From the NCBI GenBank assembly GCA_026686845.1, contig JAIVEN010000023.1, forward strand, positions 14,898,001 through 14,962,000: DNA of 64,000 nucleotides, written 5' to 3'. Positions within the stretch are counted from its first letter, which is position 1. The number at the start of each line of letters is the position of its first letter. The position numbers and the translations under genes were made by a program. This document shows, piece by piece, positions 1 through 12,150 of this stretch. This DNA comes from Adenanthera pavonina. Its lineage: Eukaryota; Streptophyta; Magnoliopsida; Fabales; Fabaceae. The notes under the pieces are model-generated. The model was not told the DNA's origin, ran no database searches, and saw nothing but the letters and a program-made list of their open reading frames with translations.

Positions 1-778
1 TGCGCCATTCTCCTTTTATTTTTCTAGAAATAATTTTAGCTTGCATTATTTATTTTCTATGCTATTTTTTTATTGTTTAAAATCTGGAAAATTAGTTTTG
101 GGTTATTAAAAATATTCTTGCAAAATGTTATTAGAGTTATTTAATTGCCTAATATTTGGAAAATTTTATTTAGACATTATAACACTAATTGTTGGCTTTT
201 GCAAAATAATTTAGTTATTTATCAACCCAAAATTAATTTTAAACAATGTTTGGCATTTAAAATAAATAAAATAGTGAGAGAATTTATTTAATTATTTAAT
301 CACATGATCATTTTGTTGATTAAATTAATTATTTAAATACTCATAATGTAGTGCATATACATAATTTTAATTGCACATATGATATTTGTGATTAGTATGG
401 TTTTGTTTTAAGGAGTAGTCACAGTATCCTTATAAAGTTACATGTATAATATAAATTACATATGGATATAGAATATAAAATTCTAATAAAATATGTGATT
501 TTAATTTATCTTTGTCCACAGGTAGATAATTATAATTGCATATTTTGTTAGGATGAAATAGATATGACCTTGTGTTTTCTAAGTAGCCCACAGGTATTAG
601 GAAGCATAAATGTATTATAGTTTCATCATTTATTAGACATAAACATATGCTATGCTAATGTCTTTGCCCACAGGTAGATATTAGTGATATGATATTTATG
701 TAAGTATATGTTACATTGATAAACATTCATAATTGTTAAGGTGCTGATTGATTGTCTAAAAAAAAATTATTATTGTAA
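1..778. other. AT-rich non-coding leader upstream of the copia relic
   Basis: No coding sequence is seen. The stretch is very AT-rich and precedes the gag remnant of the copia element, so it is probably that element's 5' leader. A motif close to CCCACAGGTA occurs three times (525-538, 587-596, 667-680); the first and third copies extend to ..CCACAGGTAGATA. The candidate 3' LTR at 5168-5640 has no match here, so the 5' LTR, if it exists, lies outside the window. No tRNA primer-binding site of the common TGGTATCAGAGC type is visible. Confidence 0.4.
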
Positions 779-3700
779 GTGTGCTTAATAATTATTTCCC
801 TTGCCGCTCCTTCATCTCACATTCTATCTGAAGTTGGCGATAAGATCACTCTTGATGGCACAAATCATGCCGAGTGGAAGGAAGATATTCTCATTCATCT
901 TAGTTGTACGGAACTTGATTATGCCTTAAGGATTAAAGAACCTCCCGTGCCCAAAGAAGGTGATAAGGATGCGCAAATCGCGTACGATCATTAGGATCGA
1001 TCCAATCACCTTACCTTAATATTGATTAAGGTTCGTATTAAGAGAAGCATTCGAGGATTTATTCCAAATTTCCGAACAGCCAAAGAATACTTAGAGGCTA
1101 TTGATAAGCAGTATACCCCTGCAGATAAACAACTAGGAGGGGTTATTATGAGAGAACTTGTTGATATGAAACTTGCAGGTGTGGGTGGTGTATGAGAACA
1201 CATTATGAAAATGAGAGACTTGGCATCACAGCTGAGACGTTTTAAATGGAGCCTCCTGAGCAATTCCTTGTACAACTTATTCTGAGTTCCCTTCCTCATT
1301 AGTATGAAGCTTTTTTTGTCTCTTACAACACACATAAGAAACAATGGTCAGTAGATGAATTGTTGGCCATGTGTGTTCAAGAAGAGGCTAGACTGATAAG
1401 AAGTGGAAGAGATGCACCTAAGGAAGTGTATTTGGCAGAAAGCTCCAATTCTAGGAGGAAGAACAAGAAAGACAAAAAGAATAAGTCTATTTCTCCGGCT
1501 TCTGCTGAGAATAAAGATAAGGCCACTTGCTTCTTCTATAGGAAGAAATGACATATGCGGAATGAATGTCCTAAGAGGAAGGCATGGCTCGCCAAGAAGG
1601 GTATAGGTAATGACATTTACATTTTTTATGTGGCTTATGAATCTCATTTAGTTAGTATTAATTATGATATTTGGTGGATTGATTGTGGAACTACAATTCA
1701 CGTTGCTAATACCATGCAGGGGTTTCTCAACAGCAGGCGCCCACATCCCAATGAGGAAAATGTTTATTGGGGCAGTGGGATGAGGCCCCATGTGGAAGCA
1801 GTTAGAACATGCAGGATCATTTTATCAAATAAATCAATTTTAGATTTAGAAAATTGCTTTTATATTCCAGATTTTTCTAAAAATTTAGTTTTAATTTACA
1901 AATTAGTTCCTTTGGGATTTGAATTGTTTCTTTCTTCAAATTTGATGAGATTGAATAAAGACTCTTTACCTTTTGGTGATATTTCTTTATGTAATGGTTT
2001 ATTCAAATTACATATTAATTTACCTCAATCTCATATTGTTACGCATGGTATTAAGCAAAGTGTCATGAATGAGAATTCTCTTAGCTTGTAGCATAGGAGA
2101 TTAGGACATATATCCACAGAGAGGATCAAAAGGTTAACTAAAGATCAGATCCTCCCATCTTTAGACCATATAGAAATTAATCCATGTGTAGACTGCATTA
2201 AGGGTAAGCAGATCAACAAGTCACATAAAGGGGCTAACAGAAGTTCTGAAATTTTAGAGATTATTCACACAGATATTTGTTGCCCTGATTTATCTTCTCA
2301 TGGTCAAAAATATTTTATCTCCTTTATAGATGATTATTCACAGTATATGTATATCTACTTGCTTTATAATAAAAGTGAGGTATTAAATGCTTTTAAGGAA
2401 TATAAGGCGGAAGTAGAGAAACAAACTGGTAAGCAAATTAAAATTGTTAGATCTAATAGAGGAGGTGAATATTATGGAAGGTACACTGATGAGGGACAAG
2501 CACCTGGTCCATTTGCTGAGTTTCTCTAAGAGCATGGTATAATAGCTCAATACACCATGCCTGGCTCACCTGATATGAATGGTGTAGCTGAAAGAAGGAA
2601 CATGACGCTACTAGACATGGTAAGGAGTAGGATAAGCAACTCCAAGCTTCTAGTTTCATTATGGAGAGATGCACTTAAGACAGCAATATATATTTTAAAC
2701 AAGGTTCCATCACAAGTAGTTCCTAAAACTCCCTTTGAAATCTGGAAAGGTTGGAAACCCAGTTTGAATCATATGCGTGTATGGGGCTATCTTGCGGAAG
2801 TAAGAGTATATAACCCTCAAGAAAGGAAACTGGATCCTATGACCATTAATGCCTATTTCATAGGCTTTGCGGAAAGGTCCAAGGGCTATAGATTTTATTG
2901 TCCTTCATATTCAATGAGATTTGTAGAATCTAGGAATGCTAAGTTTATTGAGAATGATGTGATCAGTAGGAGTGATCAAGTACGTGACTTAGTCACTGAA
3001 GGGGAACACATTCAAAAAACCACTAATCATAAAGGAACATCATTGATATATAACACCCATCCTATTGGAGTGAATATGGAATGTGATGCAGTTCCTGAAA
3101 CTCAAGTTGATAATGTTGGAAATCAGGAACAAACTAATGAACTTATCACTCATGAAGAACAACCACTAGAAGTGATAGAGAATGTTTCTGAAGAACAACC
3201 TCAACCCACTCAACAAGTGGAGGTGAGGAAATCAACTAGAGAAAGAAAGTCATCACTTCCTAGTAACTATGTGGTATACCTTACTGAATCCGACTATGAT
3301 ATAAGTGTTGAAGATGATCCACTCACATTTACTCAGGCTATGTTGGATGCAAACTCTAAATTATGGTATGATACTATGACTGATGAAATGCAATCTGTGG
3401 CAAACAATAAAGTTTGGGAACTTGTAGAGTTACCTAGTGAGGCTAAGGCCATTGGTTGTAAATGAGTCTTTAAGACTAAAAGGGACTCACAAGGTAACAT
3501 AGAGCGCTACAAGGCAATGTTGGTTGCCAAGGGATTCACTCAAAATGAGGGAATTGATTACAGGGAGACTTTCTCACCTGTGTCCAAGAAAGATTCTTTT
3601 TGTATCATCATGGCATTGGTAGCTCACTTTGATTTAGGGTTACATCAGATGGATGTTAAGACTGCATTCCTCAATGGGGATCTTGAGAAAGAAGTCTATA

Positions 3701-4890
3701 TGAAATAGCCTGAGGGATTCATTTATGAAGGAAATGAACATAAAGTTTGCAGGTTGAAAAAGTCAATATATGTTCTCAAACAGGCTTCACGATAGTGGTA
3801 TTTAAAATTCCATGAGGTAATCACATCTTTTGGTTTTGTTGAGAACATCATGGATCAATGTATATATCACAAGGTCAGTGGGAGTAAGATCATATTCTTG
3901 ATCTTATATGTGGATGACATACTACTTGCCATTAAAGATTTGAGGTTGCTGTATGAGGTGAAACAATTTATGTCCAAGAATTTTGAAATGAAGGATATAG
4001 GTGAGGCATCCTATGTCATTGGCATTAGGATACATAGAGATAGATCTCAAGGTATCTTGGGATTATTTCAGGAAACTTATATCAATAAAATTCTTAAACG
4101 ATTCAAGATGAAGGATTGTTCATCTACTCCAGCACCTATTGTGAAAGGAAACAAATTTAGCCAGTTACAGTGTCCCAATAATGATTTTGAAAAGAATGAG
4201 ATGGAGAATATTCATTATGCTTCAATGGTTGGAAGCTTGATGTATGCACAGGTTTGCACAAGGTCTGATATAGCTTTTGCAGTGGGCATGTTAGGAAGAT
4301 ACCAGAGTAATCCAGGAATGGATCATTGAAAAGCTGCAAAGAAAGTTTTGAGGTACCTAAAGGGTACTAAACAATACATGATTACATACAGGAGATTCGA
4401 CAACCTAGAAGTTGTTAGGTATTTAGACTCAGACTTAGCAGGATGCATTGACACAAGAAAATCAACATCCGACTATATCTTTTTGTTAGTAGAGGGAGCT
4501 ATATCCTGGAAAAGTACCATACAAACACTAATAGCCACCTCTACTATGGAAGCTGGGTTTATATCGTGTTTTGAGGCAAGCTTATAGGGAATATGGATTA
4601 GAAATTTTATTGCTGGGTTTAAGATTGTAGACTCAATCTCTAGACCAATTAAAGTGTTCTGTGATAATACGGCTGTTGTGTTCATGGCTAAGAATAATAA
4701 AAGTGGAAGTCGAAGTAAGTTCATCGACATCAAGTACTTAACCTTGAAAGATATAACTAAAGAAGGTCAAATAATTGTTGAGCACATTCAGACGAAAAAA
4801 ATATTAGCTGATCCATTTACTAAAGGGATGCATCCAAAGGAGTTTAATGATCATATGCCTCATATGGGTATTAGACTTTTATTAGTCTAA
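779..4890 (+). pseudogene. Ty1/copia retrotransposon gag-pol relic
   Basis: Remnant of a copia polyprotein in the order gag, zinc knuckle, protease, integrase, reverse transcriptase, RNase H, which is diagnostic for Ty1/copia because integrase precedes RT. Gag-like sequence runs from about 820 to 1500. A damaged zinc knuckle follows (about 1530-1570; one Cys is now Tyr and a stop falls inside it). The protease active-site region at about 1670 reads WWIDCGT where DSG/DTG is usual. Integrase has its HRRLGH and GVAERRN landmarks (about 2090-2950). RT keeps the YVDD box near 3910. RNase H has CDNTAVVFMAKN near 4655. From 1360 to 4890 everything is in one frame, broken only by stops near 1551, 2091, 2529, 3465, 3708, 3795, 4329 and 4587. 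The N-terminal gag part is in another frame with further stops. It cannot make a functional product. Confidence 0.93.
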
Positions 4891-5167
4891 TTGAGGTATA
4901 TAAAGTAATGAAATTTCAATTTATGGTTTATTATCTCATATTTATGTAGTATACATTCTTGTTAGGATAAATAAACATTGATTTAGGAACCGAATAAATA
5001 TTCTAATTTATTCATAAAGTTGATATCCCATAAAGTAAAGATACTACTTGTAATGCATAGAAGGTAATACTCACATTTAGAGGACTTACCGCTATGATTC
5101 ATGTAGTATTGCTTAAATATCTCTTGATATATCAACTGACATATTATGATTGGACCAAGTGATAGAA
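4891..5167 (+). other. 3' non-coding region of the copia relic with degenerate polypurine tract
   Basis: AT-rich non-coding sequence between the RNase H stop and the candidate 3' LTR. It ends in CCAAGTGATAGAATG (about 5155-5169), which resembles a decayed form of the CCAAGTGGGAGAATG polypurine tract common in plant copia elements. The comparison with the family tract is from memory. Confidence 0.4.
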
Positions 5168-5640
5168 TGTCTAATATATTTAATTAATAATAATATATAT
5201 TTGAATTTATTTAAATTATATTTATCTTGTTTACTTAATTAAATATATCTTATTTAAGTGTGATTCTTATCTTTAATAAATATAATGTCAGTTGAGTAAT
5301 TTTAGGAGATAAGGGATAATTCAGTTGATATTGTGTTATCTTTGTTTGAATTTGAGATTCAAATTAAAAGATAGAATAATTATTAGATAACCTATGATGA
5401 TTAGGCTATTTAATAGAAGGCTGAGTAGAGCGTAAGAGACACCAATCATTCATTCTACGCTCATATAGAGGTTCTCTGATTAGTGAAGGTTAATTCTCAA
5501 CTACCATCACTGAGCACAAACACTAATTAGAAGAGCCTCTTCTCATCTAATTCTTTTGACTAATTTCTGTATTTGCAGATATTTTTATTTATTTTTAATT
5601 TGAGTAGAATTGCTCAATCAAATCTTCTATAACTATAACA
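5168..5640 (+). repeat. Candidate 3' LTR of the copia relic
   Basis: Starts TGTCTAAT just after the degenerate polypurine tract and can be ended at CTATAACA, giving TG...CA-type ends and a 473-bp LTR. The right end was chosen only because of the TGT/ACA termini. No 5' partner is in the window, so neither the end nor a target duplication can be checked. Confidence 0.35.
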
Positions 5641-5875
5641 AGAGATATTTATAATTATTATTTATTTTACTGTGAGTTTATGAAAAGTTTATGAAAAATT
5701 TATTTATACTTATAAATTATAAATTCGTACTTATAAATGTGTTTAGAGCAAATAGCCAGGAGGCGTTTGCCTATGTCATTTACATTTATCAATAATGGTA
5801 ATTATGCCTGCTCTGAAATTTACGTGGACTTTATTCTTCAATTATGGAATGAGTTGACATAATTTCTCTTTCCAG
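5641..5875. other. Non-coding stretch before the RRM relic
   Basis: No convincing coding sequence. The first exon expected for an ORRM2-type gene (mitochondrial transit peptide and start of the RRM) was looked for here and not found. The stretch ends in an acceptor-like pyrimidine-CAG at 5873-5875. Confidence 0.4.
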
Positions 5876-7120
5876 GGCTTAGCAAGAGAACCGCCTCGGA
5901 GAAACTTCTTGAAGCATTCTCTAAATTTCGTGAAGTTGAGAATGGTATAACTATGTTTCTTCACCGATCACTCTCCCAACAAACTCTCTGCTTCTTACCT
6001 TAAGACTAAAAGAAGTTGAAGTTTTTGAATGTTCCCTTCCCTCTCACTGCCGCACACACTGACACTGTCACAGTGCACCGCGTGGTGTTTCCGATATAAT
6101 CAATTTAGAACTCCCCCTCCCCCCTCTTTTTTTTTTTGTTCAACGTCAATTTGGAACTTCTTTGTTGTCAACCTTGGCACTTGGCCTTTCATAGGAAAAA
6201 ATATACAGCTTCTAAGTTCTACTAACTAGCTTTGCCTTTGTCTCCGTTAAGGTGGTGACAGACCGTGTCACTGGATACTCACAGGGCTTTGAGTTGTGAG
6301 ATATTCCACATTGGAGGATGCGGAGAAAGGAATAAAAGGAATGGATGGACAGATCTGTGACCTTCGTAATTGTATTTGTCCTGTTCTAATATTTAATCCA
6401 TCACCTTCACACTTTGATTCTCTTGAATCACCTTTTGTGATCTTAAAAAGCCTTCTACCAAGACAGATGACAGTAAATGCCAATTGTTGATTAATCAATT
6501 GTCTTTGATCTTTAGTCATTTGATATTCTTTACACCCCTTTAATTGCCTAGTGTATGGGGATTTGCAAATAAACTATACCTACTAGTTGTAAACAATCTT
6601 TACGGTTGAAGCTTGGCTGGTTGCTATGGTATTTAGCCTGATTTTAAATCTTTCTAAGATTTTTTTTTACTGCATGATAAGCATAAGCCACATTATAAAT
6701 TATTCCTACTTTGCTGTTACAAACTTAGTAAAAGCTAATATGTTGGGGCTGGGGATCTATCTTCTTTGTCACAAACCATTTGCTTGCCACCAACTTGAGA
6801 TCGAGCTTTAAAAGAGATTGGCTCTCTCTCCCTGTGTGTTAGGGAGTTTTTGTTTTTCTTTTTGGGGGTGGGATTCTGAATTCATCCTGGATTTGGATTC
6901 TCTTGTGCTGCAGTGTTCATGTATCATAAATGTGCACGAAGCTTGCATTAGAAATTCTAAGTAGAATAAACTTCATTTTATTTTTCTCTCTTTCCATTTT
7001 TTTCTGGTTGCAGCTTCATCAAACACTTTCATCATATGATTATCTGTGCTTATGCAGTTTCTGGACGGGTGGGTAGTCTTCGCTGAATATGCTAGACCTA
7101 GAGCTCCCCCAGGACAGTGA
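5876..7120 (+). pseudogene. Broken RRM gene, ORRM2-like (organelle RNA-binding protein)
   Basis: Three separated segments read as consecutive parts of one RNA-recognition motif like plant organelle RRM protein 2, a mitochondrial RNA-editing factor family (family recalled, not searched). Segment 1 (5876-5946) follows an intron-type CAG and encodes GLSKRTASEKLLEAFSKF. Segment 2 (about 6244-6352) encodes VVTDRVTGYSQGF, then, after a one-base loss in the RNP1 core, VRYSTLEDAEKGIKGMDGQ. Segment 3 (7058-7120) follows ATGCAG and encodes FLDGWVVFAEYARPRAPPGQ and a stop. Intervening DNA has intron character, so this is a DNA-level copy, not a retrocopy. Lesions: the RNP1 frameshift, loss of the donor GT after segment 2 (CAG is followed by ATCTGTG), a poor acceptor before it, and no recognisable first exon. 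Probably non-functional. Confidence 0.8.
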
Positions 7121-8246
7121 GTTTCTCATGAATCATACTCGTCCACTCGCTGACAATCAAATAAATCAGCAAAATGATTAATTTCTGGCTTGATTAGAAA
7201 ATTCCGAGGTGACATCTTCTAGCAAAAGGTTAAATGTCGTGGATCTTTCCACAATTATATCGCTTAATGAATGACCTGCACTTAGAGAAGTTGATTTGGG
7301 CCATGCTGAAGCACCTAACTTTGGACTCCAACGCCATTCCCTCCTGCAGAGAGGGAGGTTGATGCTGACGCAATTTCCATTTTTTCCTTAAAAAAAAAAG
7401 AATTATATATATTGTTCAGTGTCGTATTTCTGAGTTTTATGTACTTTTTGTCTTTACGTCACTAAGAGTGTTTTTACTTACTTCGTATCTGGTATCTATC
7501 GTCAGTCCTTAAGAATATTTTATTGATAAGTAATTATTGTTTTAGCAGCCCCTCCAGCATACAAATTGTCTGCCGCCAAAGATCACAACTAGCTATTGTT
7601 AATGCAGAACTTCCTGCAACCAATCTGATATGATCCTTTCATGTAACAAATTCGCTGTTAAATATTAGCTCCTGTTGTAGAGGTGTTGTTCTTGGGCAAC
7701 AAAGAGAACCCCTGGGGGTTATAAAGTTAATATCTATTCAAGCATTCATTAATTCTAAAATGCATTGCATGTTATCTTGGCTCTCAAGTTTTAATCAAAA
7801 CTTCCTAACACATGGTTTTAAAATTTTGATTTCCCAACCAGCGAACGCCAGTACATTAGGGAAATATAACATGTTAGTAACCGATTGGATGTAACTAATC
7901 TGCATTACTTCCAGTCTTAGCGTTAAACAGTCACATTAATCCAAATCTCCATCCACACCGCCGCTGAAGATAGCCTCTATAATATTGTCATTCTAATTCT
8001 GTACATATTTAGTCATTATTCTACACGTATTCATTACAAACCACGAATATTGGAAACGAGCATATAAGGTGCTTAAAAAATATAATACAAGTGAGGGCAA
8101 ATATTCTTGTTAATCATTACCTACATCCTATGATATATCAAACAACAATGCATACCAGCTAGCTATCTTACAAAGAAGACATAAGAAAGAGCACATCATA
8201 TTCGCATTCAATAATCCAACAAATAGGGGATGAAGAAAACTAGAAA
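7121..8246. other. Intergenic, between the RRM relic and the CUE gene 3' end
   Basis: No open frame or RNA gene seen. The left part would be the 3' UTR of the broken RRM gene. The last 200 bases probably contain the 3' UTR and poly(A) signals of the CUE gene on the opposite strand. Confidence 0.4.
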
Positions 8247-10747
8247 CTAAAATATGTCGGGGAAAAATTGTCCAGAAATAGAGCTACTTTCTCGAGCCCT
8301 CTGCAGATGGACCTTCAATGCGTAATTGTTCATCTGCATCAAGAAATAGAAAACATTAGAAAGCCCATACGACTAATATCGTATTGATCAAATGTCATTC
8401 AACATTTCTTCCCATCACAACCCCCTAAATCTTTTTTTTTTTCGGGGGAATAAAAGGCTATGGAACAAACCATACAAAAAGAAAACCAAAAAACAAAACA
8501 GAGGGCCCTAAACCCTCTATCTATGCAACTCCATCAATCCACTGCAGTCTACGGGAGGATCAACGAAGGAAAAAAACAGTACATTCATATCATGAGCCAA
8601 TCAGCACATTTATTGGCTTCCCTAAATCACTTCTTTAGAATAGTTTATTACACACTTTCATCTGGAGGATAAAAACTTAGTCACAAGGAGAAAAAAAATC
8701 TACTAAATTGCTCATGGCTTGACACAATAAAGGTGAATCAAACAGTCACCAAAAAAACGTGAATCAAACAAGGGTAACACCACTTAAACAATTATCTTAC
8801 TTTGTGTACACTACATCCTAGTTCCATTTGAGTTTAACTGGCTCCACTCAAAAAAATTTTCCTCCATTGTACTCAAATCAAATTGTGTATATCAAATTCC
8901 GCCCAGTTGCAACCCAGAGGAGTAACGAGGGTAGCATCACTGGAAAATAGATTATGCTTAAGTAAAGAAATTACCTGTAGGTTATGTACCTTTTCTTGGT
9001 ACTGATTTAAGACATCCTTCAATTGCTGCACCCCCTTTGTCTTCTCCTCTTGCTCTAAATTGCGTTCATGCTGGATTGCAACTGCTCTCTTCAAAATTTG
9101 GTTGTCGTTTAACAAGCTCTTTACATGTTCCCTCAATGAAGCATGCTCCTGCTGCTACATGCACACAGAAAGCAATGACAGTGATTGTCCAGAAACAAAA
9201 ACCAATATCAAAGTCACTCTTGTTTAGAGCCAAAGGGCTTGTATATTTCCAATTTAGTAATCAACAACAACATTAGACTTATCTCACTAATGTGAGGCCA
9301 GCTACATGGATCATACGATTCCAATTTCGCAATCCCACAAGGAAAAATCTTGCGTTCAGTTTTTAAGGGCATTTATGAAAGAATCTCAGAATAAACACTT
9401 CAAATATTTTTAACAATGTCTATCCAAAAAGAAAGGAAGAGTAGATTATTTTTTGTTCCTCTAAAAATACATATATCTTAATTTAGTCTCCCAAAGATCA
9501 AATGTTTCATTTTAGCACTTGAAATATTGCTTCTAGTTTACACGTTAAACCTAGATAATTAATGAGACATGTGAAGTGGCTTCTAACTGGCTATGTTGCC
9601 ACCAAAATGATGTAGAAGCACTCACTAACGTTTGTGTTTTGTATTTTCCAAGAATTTTTGTGCAGTACTTTGATGAACACACAAATAATTAACAACTAAA
9701 TTACCCACCATGTGACCTTTCTGGTTAACTATTTAGTGTCATGCTTAGCATGAGACCATTTTAAAACAGTGAAATATCTGGATGAATAAAATGGCATGCA
9801 TCAAACAATGCAGTAAGTAGTTGGCAGGGTACCTCCTCGGATGCTCTTGTTTGGGCGCTAATACACTGTTCAAAAGCCTGCAAAATTCTAGCAGCACGTC
9901 CTTTGGCATCATCAATGTCTGTTGAATTCATCATCTCTTGCACAAATAAATCCACCCACTTCATTTCATGCCCACGACTAGTTGTTGATCTGACATGCTT
10001 TTCCTCTTCAATTGTCTCCTCCCACATTTTACTGCCTGGTCAATTCAGGTAAGGCACACCAGCAATCTAAGCCAATGAACATTTGTAAAAGCTAACAGAA
10101 CAAGCAGAAATGAAGAGAAACATGGTGCATATCTTACATGACGTAGCTTGATTCTGATCAACAATGGAATTGTCATTTTCAATCACTGCAGAATCAATGG
10201 ATTTTGATTTATCTCTTCCATGATTGTGTGCAGCTGAAAATGTACCCAAGCACTCGATAGTATCTTCAACATCACAATTGTTATTTCTAAACACTCTTTC
10301 CACCACCTAATAGGGGGCAAAAAAAAAAAAAACCAAACGGTCAACCTAATCTTTCAATCCACCCTTACTCCAAATTGCGAACAACTGGTAAATCCTTTTA
10401 TCCACGCCTTACAAGCAAAGAAAGCAAAACTGAAAAACTATAAACAAGTGATGATTATACAAGTTTCTAACAGTTTAAGTTGATGATAAGTAGATAAAAC
10501 ACTATTGAAACAAATAAGGAAAATCAGTCATTCCAATAGAGGTTTATACTGAAACTCTAAAACGCACCTCAGAATCCAAAGAGGGGAACATTTGAAGCAA
10601 AGCTGAAATAGCGCCATCGGGGTCGAATCGGTTTGGAGATCCAAAAGTGGACCTTCGGGGTTTCTTAGCGGAAGAGCACGGCGGCGGAGAAGATGATCCG
10701 AAGATCTCTTCATAGCCTACCCTCTTCCCGCAAATTCCCAGAGACAT
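8247..10747 (-). CDS. CUE-domain ubiquitin-binding protein, five exons
   Basis: Assembled from five exons with GT-AG borders: 10568-10747, 10138-10306, 9833-10035, 8975-9154 and 8247-8333. Total 272 codons plus stop; phases agree across all four introns. The ATG at 10745-10747 begins MSLGICGKRVGYEE, like the Arabidopsis CUE family of At5g32440 (recalled). Residues about 42-80 form the CUE fold with its MFP motif (ALLQMFPSLDSE), split by intron 1 before VVERVF. CUE domains bind ubiquitin. A conserved plant-specific segment WVDLFVQEMMNSTDIDDA follows (exon 3). Then comes a long coiled coil, EHASLREHV through QYQEKVHNLQ (exon 4), and the family tail MNNYALKVHLQRA...GQFFPDIF (exon 5). The last exon was placed in frame by this tail. 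No lesion seen. Molecular partners are unknown. Head-to-head with OST4. Confidence 0.9.
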
Positions 10748-11362
10748 CGCCACCTTTAACAAAAATTTTGCAAAGAAAGTTGTCGTTTTGGTCTGAAACT
10801 ATGGAGAATAATTGATAAGACCAGACCCACCGGTTCTGCAATTTGATAACTACAAGGTTCTGTTTCTTTTTCTTTTTCTTTTAGTTTTTGGGTAAATGCA
10901 ATTACTCCCTGGCGAGTTATTGAAACATAAACAAATTAAAATTATTTAAAAAAAAAAAAAAACTAGAGTTTGACACAAGTTGTGAACGGTAGTGGGGTAG
11001 AGCAATGATGATGAGATACAAAGCTTGCCTTTTCTAACTTTCCAGTTACCATCGGTGCAAGAAAAGTAATGTACCATTGGAGGCGAAGGTGCAGTTTTGA
11101 ACTTTGATATCTTTTGTGTGCATTGGGCCATATTTTGGGTCATCCATTTTAAATTGGGCCAATAGCTGGGCTTTGAGCAATGGGGTTAAAGGTCCGAATG
11201 CACAACTCTGAATTACTATTTTCTTCTCAACTATTTGGATATTTTCACACCAAAAGAAAAGCCATTTATGATGTTGAGACTGGGCAGAGGGGGACTTTGA
11301 GGATTGTAGAAAGTAGATACGCGATTGCACGGAGAGAAAGCGAAACAGATTCACAACAAGAG
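10748..11362. promoter_or_regulatory. Shared promoter region of CUE gene and OST4, with 5' UTR exon of OST4
   Basis: The CUE gene starts leftward at 10747. The OST4 leader exon ends at a clear donor (AAGAG then GTAAGATC, exon end 11362), so fewer than about 600 bp separate the divergent transcription units. Three site II-type TGGGCC/T elements lie at 11124-11129, 11155-11160 and 11167-11172. In plants these are bound by TCP factors and are common in housekeeping promoters (established knowledge). The OST4 transcription start is not visible; I place it between about 11180 and 11300 by inference. Confidence 0.55.
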
Positions 11363-12150
11363 GTAAGATCAGTCTCAGTCTTTGCTTTTATTGAATTCTT
11401 ATTATTCAATTTGCCTTTTGTTGAGAATTCTGAATCTGATGCATTCATTGCTTTTTTTTTCCCCTAGATGCGGCTTTCGCAATTTTTCGTTTTTTGTTAC
11501 GTTTTATGATCCAATCTATTTAACGTCAGTGATTTTCGGTCCTGATACTCATTCTGAGTTTTGATTGATGTTGCATTCGTTTTCTGGTTTTAGAGTCTCT
11601 CAATTTTTAGGGTTCGGAAGGATATTTTCAGAGTTCGTACTGTGCGGGTTTGAGATGTGAAGTGTGCCGGATTTAATTGGTTTTTCATGAAATACTATTT
11701 TTTTGTTATGGCTTCATTGAAATGCTATTGATTTGGAATTCCTCTATTTCATGGGTTGCCCAAAGTTGTAAGAAACTAGCATATGGTTAAGGGTTGATGC
11801 TTGGCGGGGCTATGTGAGGATAGAGGATTTACTTCATGAACCCTCCTGATTTTGGTGTAACGGAGCGGTAGGGGCAATGAGTTTATCTGTTTTTTCTCAT
11901 TGGAAACTATTCTATTTAGATTAGTTTGTGTAAAAGGCTCTTTATGAATATGATTGATGAATAATTTTTATATCCTTGGTTTTCGAGCATTTGAGTTATT
12001 GGGTGCAAAGTTATGTTCAACAAATCATGTATTGTGGTCTACATTTTAGAAGTACATGGATTTTGCTTCCACTGAACAAACAATAAGAAATCCATTTGTG
12101 ATCTTAAACATTGGGTACTGACATATTATGCTTGTTGCATGTGATGGCAG
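11363..12150 (+). other. Intron in the 5' UTR of OST4
   Basis: Inferred from the donor GTAAGATC at 11363 and the acceptor GATGGCAG ending at 12150, directly before the OST4 start codon. The sequence between is T-rich and without coding potential. A leader intron just upstream of the ATG would explain why the ATG sits immediately after an acceptor. Confidence 0.65.

Noticed and set aside
8281..8340. Alternative reading frame for the last CUE exon ending GPSAEGSRK
   Set aside because: The frame one acceptor position away gives the conserved family tail NNYALKVHL...FFPDIF and fits the phase of the preceding exon.
10748..10762. Longer N-terminus for the CUE protein
   Set aside because: The extension also starts at TTG; the ATG at 10745-10747 begins the family-like MSLGICGKR.
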